Shown here: piece by piece, positions 11,033 through 22,500 of the stretch
Position numbering within the stretch: position 1 is the stretch's first letter
Layout of the letters: every line of letters begins with the position of its first letter
Source: Phycomyces nitens
Taxonomy: Eukaryota > Mucoromycota > Mucoromycetes > Mucorales > Phycomycetaceae
Length of the DNA stretch: 64,000 nt
NCBI GenBank assembly: GCA_022702545.1
Contig: JAHRBC010000008.1
Span: 1,736,001 to 1,800,000 of the forward strand
Direction: 5' to 3'
Notes under the pieces: generated by a model
Databases searched by the model: none
What the model saw: only the letters and a program-made list of their open reading frames with translations
What the model was told of the DNA's origin: nothing
Position numbers and translations under genes: made by a program

Positions 11033-11520
11033 GATAATAAAAGTATTTGGAATAGAGTGATATCAGAAAGAAAGGTTTTAATGTGTTTTTTTTTTAAAAA
11101 AAAAGTTCCAGTAGCTTTTCAACTATTCAGCTGTCTGACAAAAGGAAAGAGGCGCAGGCTATTGTAAGACAGAGGGTACAATCCGCAATAAATAGAGTTT
11201 AAAGACGAGCAAGTATATACTCGTCATACTAAAAGTATCATTGTACAAGAAAAAGTCAGGTATTAAATTCTAGAAAGAAAAGGTAGATTGAAGACTAGGA
11301 GGTGCTACGATTGAATTTCTTTATCGAGATTATAAAAAACAGCCGAGAGGATTGATAATTGGATAATAAGAATAGTAGGAGAAAGCATACCAAAAGTGTG
11401 CTTGTTGATTTTTATCAGTAATTATAGATACTAATAAAATTGAGGAAAAGAAAAAGAAAAAGTGGGTCTGAGTAATGTTTATGCACAAGAGCTAGTATTG
11501 ATTTTGAATAAATTTAGAAG
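11033..11520. other. intergenic spacer upstream of F-box A1
   Basis: AT-rich, with homopolymer A/T tracts at about 11082-11105. It contains the promoter of the minus-strand F-box gene. No other feature seen. Confidence 0.5.
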
Positions 11521-11925
11521 TGGATGTGTGATGCTGTCCGGGTCGGAGTAGCACACAGTTCGGTCTGGACTATGTAAGCTACACCCGGAGCCTAATTGGG
11601 ACATCTCCAACAAATAGCTCTACTATTGAGGCAATGACCATATTGACCCATTACCAGATACTTGAATAAAACAGATTCTTTTTCCATTAAATTTATAATT
11701 ATTACAGAGAGTATAGGTCGCTCTGGTAATTTCGTATCGCCTGAGCCGTTAAGATAACATCTTTAATTACTATTTAATACTGTCTTGCTGTGGCTACCCA
11801 CATTGTGCATTACTCTCAACCACTTCACATTATTATGTCCAGCTCCACTCCATTTTGGGGGACCAGCAGTGCATATCACACTGTATATAAAATTTCCTTA
11901 TCATCGTACACTATTACAAACGGAC
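11521..11925 (+). repeat. dispersed repeat R, copy A
   Basis: Aligns with 12236-12612 (inverted) and partly with 48820-49118. Shared landmarks are GTGATGCTGTCCGG at its start, GATTCTTTTTCCATTAA, ACAGAGAGTATAGGTCGCTC, TTGCTGTGGCTACC, GGACCAGCAGTGCATATC, and an end rich in ACTATTACAAA. The first 120 bases also resemble 46535-46640. No long ORF. Element class unknown. Confidence 0.7.
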
Positions 11926-12084
11926 ACATATTCAATGTCCTTTGACTCGCTTTATTTCAGATGTATAAATGTATAGCAGAAAGGCAAAACTATGTACAGT
12001 AGTGCGTTCAATAATTGTAAAAAAAGTTAAGTGGGATACATTCAGACCAAAGAAATTGCCGGCACTTTATTAAAGAAAATAAGG

Positions 12085-12985
12085 CTTTTTCTATTAACTG
12101 TCACTTTTTAAGATAAAAAAGAACCGGATGCCTAGTTCTTAAACGTAAACTATCTGAGCTTGACCGTGGTAGTGTTATTTGGCTCTTTATTGCCAACCAT
12201 AACCAAACTGATGCCCCGTGTATAAACATCCTGTAATGTTGGGCTATTCGCGGATCTTTGATATACGATGCGATATAAACTGCTGGTCCGCCGAGGGGAA
12301 GGAGAGCTGTACACAAAGGTGTGTGGGGATGTTAGGGATAAGGCACGATGTTGGTAGCCACAGCAAAGTAATAGACGAAAGTGGATAGGGTAGTTCTCTT
12401 AACAATTCAGACAATACGAAATGACCAGAGCGATCTATTCTCTCTGTAACAAATATAGACTTAACGGGAAAAGAATCAGTTTTATTCAAAATGACTGATA
12501 ATGAGATAATAAGACCATAGCCTCCAAGGTAGTAGTATAATGTGAAATGGAATCGTGCACAATTCTTGGGAACCCCCTCCAGCCCAGATCGAACCGAATG
12601 GGTAGCCGGACCGGACAACATCACAATCCCTCGATTGACATTTAGTACTACCATCAAACTCTAGGAAAAAAGTGGTATAGCGAATATGAAGTCTATCCTT
12701 GGGATACCAAACAAACTTAGTATCACAGATGTTAACAGTCTTTGCTTGAGTGCGAGATGGGATCCTTTTGAAAGTTTTTCTTATCATGTAAATCAGGGGA
12801 CTTCAAGTGCAGTTGTCTGCAGTGAAATATTTATCAGATATTTGAGAAAGGGCTTCATATTTTATAAAACTGTATCCAAGTCAAACCTAACTATCAAACA
12901 TAAGAAGAATCAGCTACGTTGAGCAAGGGCTAGACTCAACTTCAGCCTCGAATACTAGAGTAGTGTGGTAGGGTCAGACTAGTCT
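12085..12985 (+). mobile_element. Tc1-like relic (family D), split by repeat R
   Basis: Two blocks align with the Tc1 copy at 50234-51301. 12085-12235 matches its N-terminal coding part (AAAAGAACCGGATGCCTAG through the GTAGTGTTATTTGGCTC stretch). 12600-12985 matches its next 330 bases (CATCCCTCGAT..., AACAGTCTTTGCTTGA, TTTGAAAGTTTTTCTTATCA, AGAGTAGTGTGGTAGGGTCAGAC). Stop codons and small indels make it non-coding, and it ends just before the first catalytic Asp block. The two blocks are separated by a copy of repeat R in inverse orientation, so the repeat inserted after the transposon. Confidence 0.7.
12236..12612 (-). repeat. dispersed repeat R, copy B, inserted in a Tc1 relic
   Basis: Reading the minus strand from 12612 to 12236, the sequence follows copy A from GTGATGTTGTCCGGTCCGG through GATTCTTTTCCCGTTAAG, GAATAGATCGCTCTGG and GGACCAGCAGTTTATATCGC to an end ATCCGCGAATAGCCCAACAT. 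That end is also the end of copy C (49086-49116). The flanking Tc1 sequence reads ACATCC on the left and ATCCCTCG on the right, suggesting a short target duplication (about ATCC). Confidence 0.7.
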
Positions 12986-13438
12986 CTCTTTATAATTATT
13001 GGTGCTCGGCACCCATCCAAAGCTTTCAGCATGCTCTTCATGACCGTCGTACCTGCTTCGTATGCCATTTACACTTTGACACTTTACTTTTTTCAACCGC
13101 TCGGGTTCCACCAACACCTTTGAAAGCATGTAAAAAGCACAAGATTCTCAGCCCAACGAGACTTTCTTTCAAAACCTTTGAGATTTAATAAAGGAAGCAT
13201 ACAGACTTCTTCCCATAGTAATGGGTCAATTCAATATGTGCAAAATAAAAAATAAATAACTTCTTCAACTCTCTGGTCGTGTTATACCTAGTTTTGTATA
13301 ATAAATTATGTATAAAAGTACACGAGCAGAAATATATGGCATTCAATAATAGTAATAATAGTGTTAAAGAAGCTTGGTATTTTGTGCTAACTTTTGCCTT
13401 TTTTCATTTCGTCTATACCATTTGGCATTAATATCTAA
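12986..13438. other. spacer with possible Tc1 N-terminal scrap
   Basis: No gene is visible. 13127-13190 (AAAGCACAAGATTCTCAGCC and following) resembles 7396-7450 (AAGTACAATATTCTCAGCC), which lies at the start of the Tc1 relic there, so this may be another fragment of that element. Confidence 0.3.
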
Positions 13439-13439
13439 G

Positions 13440-14345
13440 ACCTTTCACATACCTCAACTAGCATTTTCTTCCACTCTTAATGGATCATAGAATCCAACAC
13501 CTTGATATTTCTTGAGGATGGTACAGTTCCACCCACCATCCGTCCAAGATAAGACCACAACTTCTAATAGAGTTGAGATTTGGATTATTTGGCAGCCACA
13601 CCATTACTAGGATACCGCGACACTTTTTTCCAAGCAACAACCAGCTTAGACTCACAACAAGGAGCATTATCTTGCTAAATAATTTTTTTGTCATAAAGGT
13701 CATTGAAGTTGATCACAAAAGGGACAAGTTTAATTCCCAATATACTAATGTAAGCATACTTTAGAGCGTTGATTATAGTCTTCAGAGGGCCATCTCCGCT
13801 TGCCCACACATACACCCACATTATACTGAACCACTCCCAAACTACATTCTTGACATAATGAGCTCTTTCTTGATTTTTTTACTGGAAAGCAACGCACCTG
13901 AATGTTTCCATTCCTTGGGAAAAAGCAAGAATCTTGATTCATCCTTCCAATGACATGACCTCATCATTAGTTGATTTTCTAAAGTGCTGAGCAAAAGCTA
14001 ATCACTTCATTTTACGTCATTTGGATATTAGTGACATAAACATAATGCGATGAGACGACATTTCATTTCTGCGAAAGACACGGCGGATGGTAGTCTTGGA
14101 GGTGTAAATGACAATTGTATTTCTCATGGTGTCTGGTAGCTCTTCAAGTGTAGCCCCAAGGCAATATGTTATTTTAATCTCAAGATGGCATCTATTGTGC
14201 TCAATAAGGATCCTTGAACATCTTTCTGCTTTTCGGCAAATGTGGTGCGTATTGCATTTTTGTGCAGTTCTTTGGTTAGCTATTTTAGGTATAACAGTTT
14301 TGGTTGATAAGACAGAGTGTGATATGAAATGATCAGCATGTCGGT
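13440..14345 (-). mobile_element. Tc1-like relic (family E), minus strand
   Basis: The minus strand, read in shifting frames from 14345 to 13440, follows the transposase at 56135-57196 almost block by block. It shows an HTH-linker region (KTVIPKIANQ), YTSKTTIRRVFRRNEMSSH, LAFAQHFRKS, FPRNGNIQVRCFPVKK, WASGDGPLKTIINAL, QQDNAPC, a WLPNNPNLNSI block in place of WPPNSPDLSPIE, and LWSYLGRMV. Frameshifts and stops are frequent and the third acidic catalytic residue region is disturbed, so the copy is dead. Confidence 0.75.
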
Positions 14346-14930
14346 TGACCAGATATTTTTTGTAATATAAAAATTGCTTATGCTGATAAAGACGTTTTTG
14401 CTAATTTGATGAAAAAGTGTGAATCAGATGACAAAAAGATATAGAAAGAGAATAATAAGAATATACTCTTAATATGCCATCTAGAGGAGTTTGAATGTGT
14501 GTTACTACCAAAAAGTTCTACATATCCTCAAAAAAAAAAAAGAGCTACTTAGAGAACTATACATCACCTGTAGTCATCATCAAGTTTGAATCGATTGTCT
14601 TCGTTGCACAGTATAATATATGTTATATCTGTGATCTTCTAATGCACAACTAAAATCTAGGGTAAATTAAGATTTGCATGTCAATTATCCAAGTAAATAT
14701 ATCTACAATTCTTACTTTTAAGTTATATGATTACTTTTTATAAATCCTTGAAACAATATCTTTAGTAAAGTCATTATATCTTCACTATCAGAGTATGTTT
14801 GTAGGATCCATTTTCAAAGACATATCATATATAGTGTTAATAAAACGAGTCATCATTATGATAATATTTTCCTAGACAAGAATACAGCTTTTAAATAAAC
14901 CCACACAAATACCTCTCCGTAAATAGCAGC
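14346..14930. other. AT-rich spacer
   Basis: Poly-A and AT-rich sequence with no recognisable coding or repeat motif apart from short homopolymers. Confidence 0.4.
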
Positions 14931-14932
14931 AA

Positions 14933-15065
14933 TCAAACACAGTAATACATACACATATTCGTAGCAACACATTCATACTTAGCTGCAACCCTCCACCAAC
15001 CCCGTCTTGAACCATCCAAATCGTCGGCCTGGCCTGGACATACGGATGAAGACTGACCACTAAAC
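14933..15065 (-). CDS. possible Cys-rich short exon (uncertain)
   Basis: After a TTTGTAG acceptor at 15066, a short minus-strand frame of about 43 codons runs to a TGA at 14933. It is Cys/Trp/Tyr-rich (SSSVCPGQADDLDG, GWWRVAAKYECV, NMCMYYCV). Upstream on the same strand an ATG TGG T is followed by GTAAGT near 15150, giving a plausible donor, but the reading frame of the join is not supported by any homologue I recognise. It could be a small secreted protein exon or chance. Confidence 0.2.
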
Positions 15066-15199
15066 CTACAAATGTACACAACAAAAATTATTAGTTTTAA
15101 AACATATGTATTTTCGTTGATGTCTAGCAATAACCTGAAAACTTACACCACATGGTCTCTACTGGCAGGCTAATATCTTGATTCTCAGAAATGAATCGC

Positions 15200-15870
15200 C
15201 TTCTATATTTGACGCTTGTCCTCAAAGAGTTGCGGCCATTTTATGATGAAGTCCAGCGGCTTGAAGGGAAGGTATTGGTATTCAGGTGCTATCACCAGAT
15301 CACTAGTGGTTGAACAACTGTTCAGCATCTTTAATATATATATATATATATGTCAAAGAGCCTTAAGTCATATTGATCAACTCTAGCGGTCTGGTATCAA
15401 TAATTCTGGACTTGCATGTTGGCACCACAATATGTGCGGCTGAGAAAACATTTCAGACTCTTCATAATGGGTGTTTGTCCCTGAAAGAGTCTGAGATGGT
15501 TTTCATCAAGGATAGCCGCCGTTTTTGTCTTGGTACCGAAAGACTAGCAATTTAAAAATGGGCCTGCGCCCTTTAGTGGAATTGCACCATCTAAAGAGTT
15601 GGAACCATCTTTCATCAAGCTGAGCTTTCTGATATCAAGATTGTAGCGTTTCCATGCTAGGTCCAAGGGAATGGCCGCCGAAAACGATCTTTATCAATGG
15701 TGGTAGCTGCTGTCAAAAGTATACCAACGTCTTATTGACACCAGAGAACGAGCTATCGAAAGAAGGCTCTGAGGTCTAAAAGTGGACATTTGCCCATATA
15801 AGAGTCAGAACTATCTTTCATCAAGCCCAGCTGTCTGACATCAAGACTTTGACACACTCATGTTGGAGTC
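15200..15870 (+). repeat. diverged tandem repeat, about 100-240 bp spacing
   Basis: A motif of the form TTTG(T/C)CC...AAGAGTC...ATCTTTCATCAAGC...AGC..TCTG(A/G)(T/C)ATCAAGA recurs at about 15208, 15350, 15470, 15575-15640 and 15790-15850. The best pair is TCTTTCATCAAGCTGAGC (15609) and TCTTTCATCAAGCCCAGC (15815). Copies differ at many positions and have no common open frame, so this is either an old tandem array or a decayed leucine-rich-repeat gene. An (AT)n run lies at 15332-15350. Confidence 0.4.
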
Positions 15871-17505
15871 AGTGAACCACCGGTAGAAAGAGCAGTTGGC
15901 TTCTTTGCAATCAGAACTTGTATTGAAAATGAATGGAATCACTATTCATCTTGACTTGCAATCTAATTGCATTGACTTGCAATTCTCATCTTGACATGGC
16001 CTTGAAAAATGTTTCAATTTTTTGAAACGCTCCTTGCAGAATGGCAATAGGTGGATGGCTGTTGAGCACAAAGCGGACCTTCGGAACATGATTATAAGAC
16101 CATTTGGACTTGCTCAGACAGTGGCAGATGTAAAGTGGACCCATGTACTTGACTTTCTGAGCAATAGGCGCGTGTAGAGACAAGAGACAAGTAAAGAAAA
16201 ATGGGAATTTTTGTGGCAAAAATACAAGGATATAAACGTGAAAAACATCCATCCATCATCAATAACGCGTCTTTATGGTTATAAAGGGCGTGTAGTATGA
16301 AATGGAAGATGGATGAATAGGAGATGGAAAGATATTTGTACTTACCTGGATCCAAATATTGGTTTGCGGCGATGAAATGGAAAGAGAAAGGGAAAGGGAA
16401 AAATACAAATCCTTGCCCCAGGGTGCTAAGATATAGAAAAATTTTTAGGTGATGAAGTCATCAAAGTGTGGGAATGTATTGGTTTGCCATATATGGAAGC
16501 GCATATTTGTATGTAAATAAGTTTGATTGAACTAATTGGAATACTACTTCTTTTTCAATAGAAACAAGTAAACAAGTAAAGAACTTTTAAATCGTATAGT
16601 ATCAGTTTGAAAGAAGGTGTGGTGTTCATCGGTGTGGGAATATCTTTAAAGACAGTGGTACTTCTTTGAACGGCGATTAGTTTCTATACGTTACTCTGAA
16701 GTGGCCTGTGCGCTTTTTATTCAGGAATGAAATGGCTTCAAAATTACATGAAGGCAAGACATACAATATTTACGTCAGGGTTACTGCTACAATATAGATA
16801 TAGATATATATATATTTCAGTAAAAGTTATATACAAGCTTTAGAGATTTCATGTCAAATGGTCTTGACATGTCAATTCAATGCATCTTGCCATTGCCATG
16901 ATGAGCTAATCAAATGTCGAAATCATAGTCAAAAGACTTGCCCTTTTTGTAGCGTATTCATCATTATAATCTTTACAGACATAATAATATTAGCATTGTC
17001 ATTGAACAACACATACAGTGAATGACTATAAAATGGTCTAGATAAATATTTATAACTGATGTTCTTTGTTAATTGAAAGTACAGGTGATATATGATGTTT
17101 GATATATATCTGCTGCTTTTGTATTATTATAGTGAGATATATGAATGTGTTAGCATCTTTTAATTGAAAAGTAATATGAACCCAACATTTGCTGTATAAC
17201 TGACACTTCGGCTCTTATAAACGACGCTTCAATTAAGATGCTCTATTTGTATCAATTATCCAAGAGTAAGGTATGTGGTATACACACCGCAGTTGATTGA
17301 AATACAGACTCCATAACCAATCTCTGGTTACTCTGTGCTAATGATCCTGACAAGTCAATATCTCAGGAACAATTACATATCAGGAATACGTACAATTCAC
17401 ACCGCTAAAGTGATGACCAACCACTATGCGATGGGGAATTTAATTACAAAGGAGTTTGAGTAATGGCTGTTGTGTTTTAGGGTATTAAAACAATAAAAAA
17501 TAGTA
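15871..17505. other. intergenic spacer, no supported gene
   Basis: Overlapping minus-strand frames at 15986-16355 are followed upstream by a strong CAGGTAAGTA donor-like site (16341-16350 on the minus strand), but no matching exon or domain is recognised. (AT)n lies near 16799-16815. The rest is AT-rich. Confidence 0.35.
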
Positions 17506-17509
17506 ATGG

Positions 17510-17712
17510 AGATATAGACAGTAAGTGAGTACTTTGAGACTGTATATAAGCTTGTCTTTATTAAGATACAAAATGTGCCGCTCTTTATATACTCTTTCAA
17601 TGTGCTGTTACACAAGATCTTGGACTTCCTGATACGTGGGGTCTTTCACCACATTAAGATATTAGATGGAGTAAGCTTCTGAGCTCAACATCCATATTAC
17701 TATTTTTCTGAT
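17510..17712 (+). repeat. left LTR-like flank of gypsy relic
   Basis: Aligns with 19206-19402: ATATAGACAGTAAGTGAGTA/ATATAGACAGTAGTGAGTAC, CTTTATTAAGATACAAAATG/CTTTATTATGATAAAAAATG, GTGCTGTTACAC/CTGCTATTG, CTTGGACTTCC/CTTGAACTTCC, AGATATTAGA in both, and TATTACTAT/TGTTACTATTCT. Boundaries are approximate; similarity may begin slightly upstream near 17470. Confidence 0.65.
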
Positions 17713-19205
17713 GCATTGCTATAATTCCTTTATTGTACCTTATTAGCTCTCAGCTAATCTGTACTTATAGCTTATCTATATGTAAAACATACATTGATAA
17801 GGCTGGATCACCACAATGGCATATAAGAAAGCATAATATTCTTCCTTCAATGAACAATACTCTCCCAGTATTCTTATTTGCCTTAAAAATACTAAAAATT
17901 CCAAATACCTCACTTACAGCGTTTGTTGAAGATATCGTAGTATTTTTTCACAGCATAAAAGAACATGCAACGCGTTTCAAAGCTTCAATAGAAAAAACTC
18001 ACTGAGGTTAATCTTATATTAAATCCAAAGAAGTGTCATTTTGTGCAGAGAGCAGTTTCCCTACTTGGTTTTTGTGTATCAGAAAAAGGCATTTCCTTGG
18101 ATACAAGAAAGGTCAGTAATATTCAATAATGACCTTTGCCGAGTACCGGAAAGGACATAAAACGTTTTCTTGGTGTCATAAATTACTTCCGAGAACATAT
18201 ACCTAATGTATCCCTGCTCACTGCACTTCTGGATAAACTTTGCGACGAGGTAAATCTCACATCTCCATGAGCGAAAGAACAATCAGATATGTTCAACAAC
18301 CTTAAAAAAGTACTACTTAAGATACCAATATTGTGTTACCCCAACTTGAAATATCCATTCAGTGTGGCGACAGACGCATCCAACATAGGCATAGACACTG
18401 TAGTCTATCAAGTTATTAATGAAGATAAACGGGGTATAGGTTTCATGGCACGAGCCTTATATAAAAGTGAAAGAAACTATTTTATAACTAAACGTGAGCT
18501 ACTAGCTGTCATATACGCATTAAACAAGTGGCAGAAGTACCTATTGGGTAACCCGTTCATGCTGTACACAGACCATAAAGCCCTCACATATATACATACA
18601 CAAGGGATAACCAATACTATGACAATAAACTGGCTATACACTATACTTGAATATACATTTGAGATACTCCATCTTTCTGGTTTCAGCAACATCGTACCCA
18701 ACAAATTACCACGCCCTTTTCCTATGAATAAAGAGCTGGAAGGGTGTAATGACTACACAGAAACGTGTAGCGGCTAAAAAATGGTTATAAACAGACAACA
18801 AACGCTAGTTGACAATAATCACGATAAAATTCTGACACCACAAGAGAGTGAAAGAGAAGACCTCATCAAATCCCATGCTTTCAGGCATTTTGGAGCAGAC
18901 GCCATAAGAAACTCACTTCATAATGAAGGCATACACTGGACAAATATACATAGAAATTCCGTCAAGGTAGTACAAAGCTATATAGAGTGTCAAAAGTATA
19001 ACATAGCAAAGAAAGGTTATCATCCTCTAAGATCAATCCATGCATATTTGCCATCCGACCATTGGGCCATAGACCTCCCAGGTCCTTTCACCACCTCACA
19101 TAACAGTAATAACTACTTACTTGTAATGGTAGGCATTTGCGCAATATTTTTTGTATTACGTGCAATGTTATATTTTCAGGTAAAAAACATCTGAATGATA
19201 AAGTA

Positions 19206-19402
19206 GAATATAGACAGTAGTGAGTACTTTGAGACATATATATTAGTTTGACTTTATTATGATAAAAAATGTGCTGTTCTTCATATACTTTACAACCTGC
19301 TATTGTCCTAATGTCTTGAACTTCCAAGCATATATGCTTTTTACTATATTTAGATATTAGAAAATGGGAGTTGCTAAGCATAATGTCTGTGTTACTATTC
19401 TG
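19206..19402 (+). repeat. right LTR-like flank of gypsy relic
   Basis: Partner of 17510-17712, same orientation, roughly two-thirds identical by eye with small indels. It starts directly after the truncated integrase frame. The divergence implies an old insertion. Confidence 0.65.
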
Positions 19403-20330
19403 AAATATTATTATACATCAAACATTATACCTCGTTATGTCTTGGCTATGTCATAATCTTTTTATCTAGAGCTTGACATCCTCTTAATCATTTTAGTTTT
19501 CTTGTGAGGTAACATCAGTATAATACTGAGTATATTTATTATTGGTATGATTATATTATCAAATATGATCTACATGCCGTAGTGGCCAAGTGAGTATCTG
19601 CTAATCCCTCAGGATATAGAAATAAACAAAGTAATATGGCTGGATCGCATGTGAGACGGTCTGTGTTGGTTTGTGTAAAGATGGGATCCAGACAGTTAGC
19701 AGAGAAAGAGAATATACATCAATCTCCTCTAACAGCTCCTTAGCCCGAATATTGGCAATTAGCAGCTTGTTCTCTTGAGAAAGATAAAAAAAAGCTATGT
19801 GTAAGGATGGTCTTTATTGCTTTCATCTTTTGATGCTTATATACATATCTCGATAATAAATAAAATGATATAATTAGCAAGATATTACTAAGCTATTACT
19901 GAGATGTTGGGATTTACTGTTACAATCCTCATGAATTTTGATCGATTGTTGCGCTAGCCATAGCAATCATGTTCTTCACAAGGTTAAGATTTCACAAACT
20001 GGTTTATATAATTGAGACAAAAGGATTTACTTAGAAAGATATCTCTATGTTTGAGCCAGTCGAACATGTTAATACACACACAACGTGTCAAGACAAAGAC
20101 CTTGTCGACTAACGGCAGCTCCCAAAGACGACTGGCCATGTGCTCCAGTAAACGCCGTCTGTCTGAAGCAGCCTCTTTTCCTGGCTAGTTTCGACCGCAG
20201 CCCACTATCTTCCAATTGCTCGTCTTTATGAAGCTAATTGATGTATGGTAGTCTGGCAAGAAATATATAACATTTTCTACAATTACAACTAGTATGATAA
20301 TAAGAAGATATATTTTTAACAAAATCAAAC
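19403..20330. other. spacer, no supported gene
   Basis: AT-rich with a more GC-rich patch at 20060-20240. A GTGGCCAAGTGAG stretch near 19572 resembles an A box, but no matching B box or cloverleaf follows. Confidence 0.35.
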
Positions 20331-20333
20331 AAC

Positions 20334-20543
20334 TTACCGATGTAGATATTTTCTAAAACAAAAAGAGTTCAAGCTCGTATGTCTTCTTTTTCTTCTTATT
20401 TTTGGGTGGGGACTCATAAAGTTAATGTGCCGTGTTGAACATTGTTTTGCAAAACTCATTATAGTTTTGCCATCAAATAGAGCCGTGTGGTTTCGGACCA
20501 CGTCAAATATTCCGTCAGGTGTGCATTCCTGGCATTCATACAC
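20334..20543 (-). other. possible orphan exon
   Basis: A 69-codon minus-strand frame (YECQECTPDGIFDVV, NHTALFDGKTIM, basic KIRRKRRH) runs into a GGTAAGTTG donor-like site at about 20330-20338. The CxxC at its start and composition look protein-like, but I recognise no family and find no partner exon. It may be transposon debris. Confidence 0.2.
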
Positions 20544-21030
20544 CTCGTTTTTATGAGGATTCTAACAAAAAAAAACTTCATTTAAAAAGTGTATTATATG
20601 TGTCACTGAGCCCATGTTGGATGTACGAGTAAAAAGTGTGTTATGCCAGATAAAATATTTACTTTTTTTTTTTTTAAAAAAAAGACAATTTATTATACCT
20701 ACACAACGTGCATCACAATGATTGGCAATACTGGAAATATATTGTTGGCGTCAAAGCTTATTAGAGAAAGATATAGAAAAGAGAAAAGAAAGGAAACATA
20801 TTCTTATTTTTTTTCCTCTTATTATTGACAGAATGAAACTGGTACGTCATGTGGTTTTGCCTTACAAAGTCTTCATCTCGTATACTATTAATAATAATGA
20901 AGAAATTTCCCATACTGTACAAAATGATAGTAATTGTTATTACAACGTGAAATGAAGTTGAATAAATATGCTTTTGTTTTTCGCTTAAATTTTGAAACAA
21001 ACACAAACACTCAATAATTGTTTTTTCAAG

Positions 21031-22500
21031 ATGCCTCGAAATGGATTCTTAATCCCCTTTACAGATACAGATCTACTAAATAATTCGACAACTTGCAGTC
21101 ACTATGCCCTACATACAACCCCAAAATATATATTGCCAAGTTGTAGCTCATTTGAACACAAATACTCTACTAATTGCGATTTCCCAAACAATACCAGCAA
21201 CAATTCGGCTGATATTGTCAATCAGGAATAAAATGAATCAGATATTATTCTTTCTAATATTCAGAATAAATAGACACGTACTTGCCCAAGGTGTTGTTCA
21301 AATCATTCCAGAACAAGCCACCATAAATGTCCTTTCAATACTGAGCAAGCAAAAAAATACAATCTCACAGTATAGAGTTGGTTGTATGGTTTCTTTTTAG
21401 CCCCAAAAATATCATTAGACCAAATATTTTCAACTAAAAACGACTTTTACGTCGAGTGCGAGAAAAATATTGGCAACTTTTAATAGCTAACCAGTCTTTA
21501 ACACTACATATACTTTTTGTAGTGCTAAATAAAATATAAAATCATAATAATCAGTAGATGATCCATGCTATATATTTTGAAAGTTGAAATTTTCTACTCG
21601 CAATATCTATAGTTTGAGCTGGTTACTTATTATTCTTTGCATTCTATTTAGCATAACAAAAAAGTATGCACACTCTTCAAGTTTGACCAACTGAAATGAT
21701 TGCGTTCATTTCAGTCTTATTTTCTTATTCACTGCTTTGGTTCCACTACTTAAATTTGAGTGTAACCGTTCCCTTACAATAAGGGCTTTCTATTGTTTTA
21801 TCACTTTCTCTTTCCCTTCCAAATTTCTTAACTATTATCCATATCATTCCATTAACCAACGATTGTCGTTTCGGTACGATTTTATTTCCATTATCTTTAT
21901 AACCTATATCTGACATCTTCTCTAGTTGGTTTTTATTTAATAAATAAAGCTTACAACCCGTAACACAACTATAAAACGTCGTCAATTTTTTGCACATTCA
22001 GTGTATTGGAGTCATGCTTTTCCATGTATAAAAAGCAAATGTTGTCTTTATAATGCATGTATTTGAATAGATGAGCGCTTAACATCAAATAGAACCCAAA
22101 GCCTTGGATTTGAATTATGCTGTTCAAATAAAAAAGAAACATGCACTTTTACTACCTATTGCACCTCCTCAAGAACTATTAGACATTGTTGTGAATCATG
22201 ATTGTTCAAGCTCAAAGGCCGAAAACTTTTACACAAATACCAGGGCTTTCAATAATGTATTCTCTTTTGTTCAAATCAAACATTGATGATAATCTTGCAA
22301 ATAAAACACATAGTGTCTTTACTTTTTGTATAAATGAGACAATGTGCCATAATGTTGGTCCTCTTTGATCTCAAGATCCAACAACTCATGGATTTTCACA
22401 GATGTATTATTGTGATACAACTGAACAATTAGTAAGAATAACCATGTGCGAATCGAGACAAGTCGACTCTTATATTAAAGACTCCAAGACGGCCTGCGAG
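21031..22500 (+). mobile_element. Helitron relic (helicase-like replication protein remnants)
   Basis: Three remnants lie in order on the plus strand. At 21283-21340 there is a zinc-knuckle-like segment CPRCCSNHSRTSHHKCPFN, common in large Mucoromycota mobile-element ORFs. At 22086-22285 come LLLPIAPPQELLDIVVNH and SSKAENFYTNTRAFNNVFSF. At 22295-22430 come ANKTHSVFTFCIN, MCHNVGPL and FSQMYYCDTTEQLVRI. The last two correspond to the start of the Helitron helicase-like domain (usually ...R.YN...AF.S......NG.HGVYTFRI.G..YH.IG.L......F.Q.YIYD). Several stops (for example 22284-22289 and at about 22350) and loss of the HUH and helicase cores show it is dead and truncated. The region 21410-22080 between remnants is AT-rich and unrecognised. 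Confidence 0.6.

Larger units (their letters stand above)
17510..19402 (+). mobile_element. internally deleted Ty3/gypsy LTR retrotransposon
   Basis: A pol fragment lies between two similar flanks. Reverse transcriptase: the FVEDIVVFF box near 17925 in place of YVDDI, then NPKKCHFVQ, LGFCVSEKGIS and FLGVINYFREHIPN. RNase H (18289-18777): ATDASNIGI, KRELLAVIYALNKWQKYLLG and YTDHKALTYI. Integrase (18781-19194): the HAFRHFGADAI and CQKYN zinc-binding region and DLPGPF, the first catalytic Asp block. Stops at 18005-18288 and 18778-18780, frameshifts, and loss of gag, protease, early RT and most of the integrase core show that it is dead. The deletion of both ends between the LTRs is internal. Confidence 0.8.

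Noticed and set aside
19565..19700. A-box-like GTGGCCAAGTGAG, possible tRNA-derived SINE
   Set aside because: No convincing B box at the right distance and no foldable cloverleaf.
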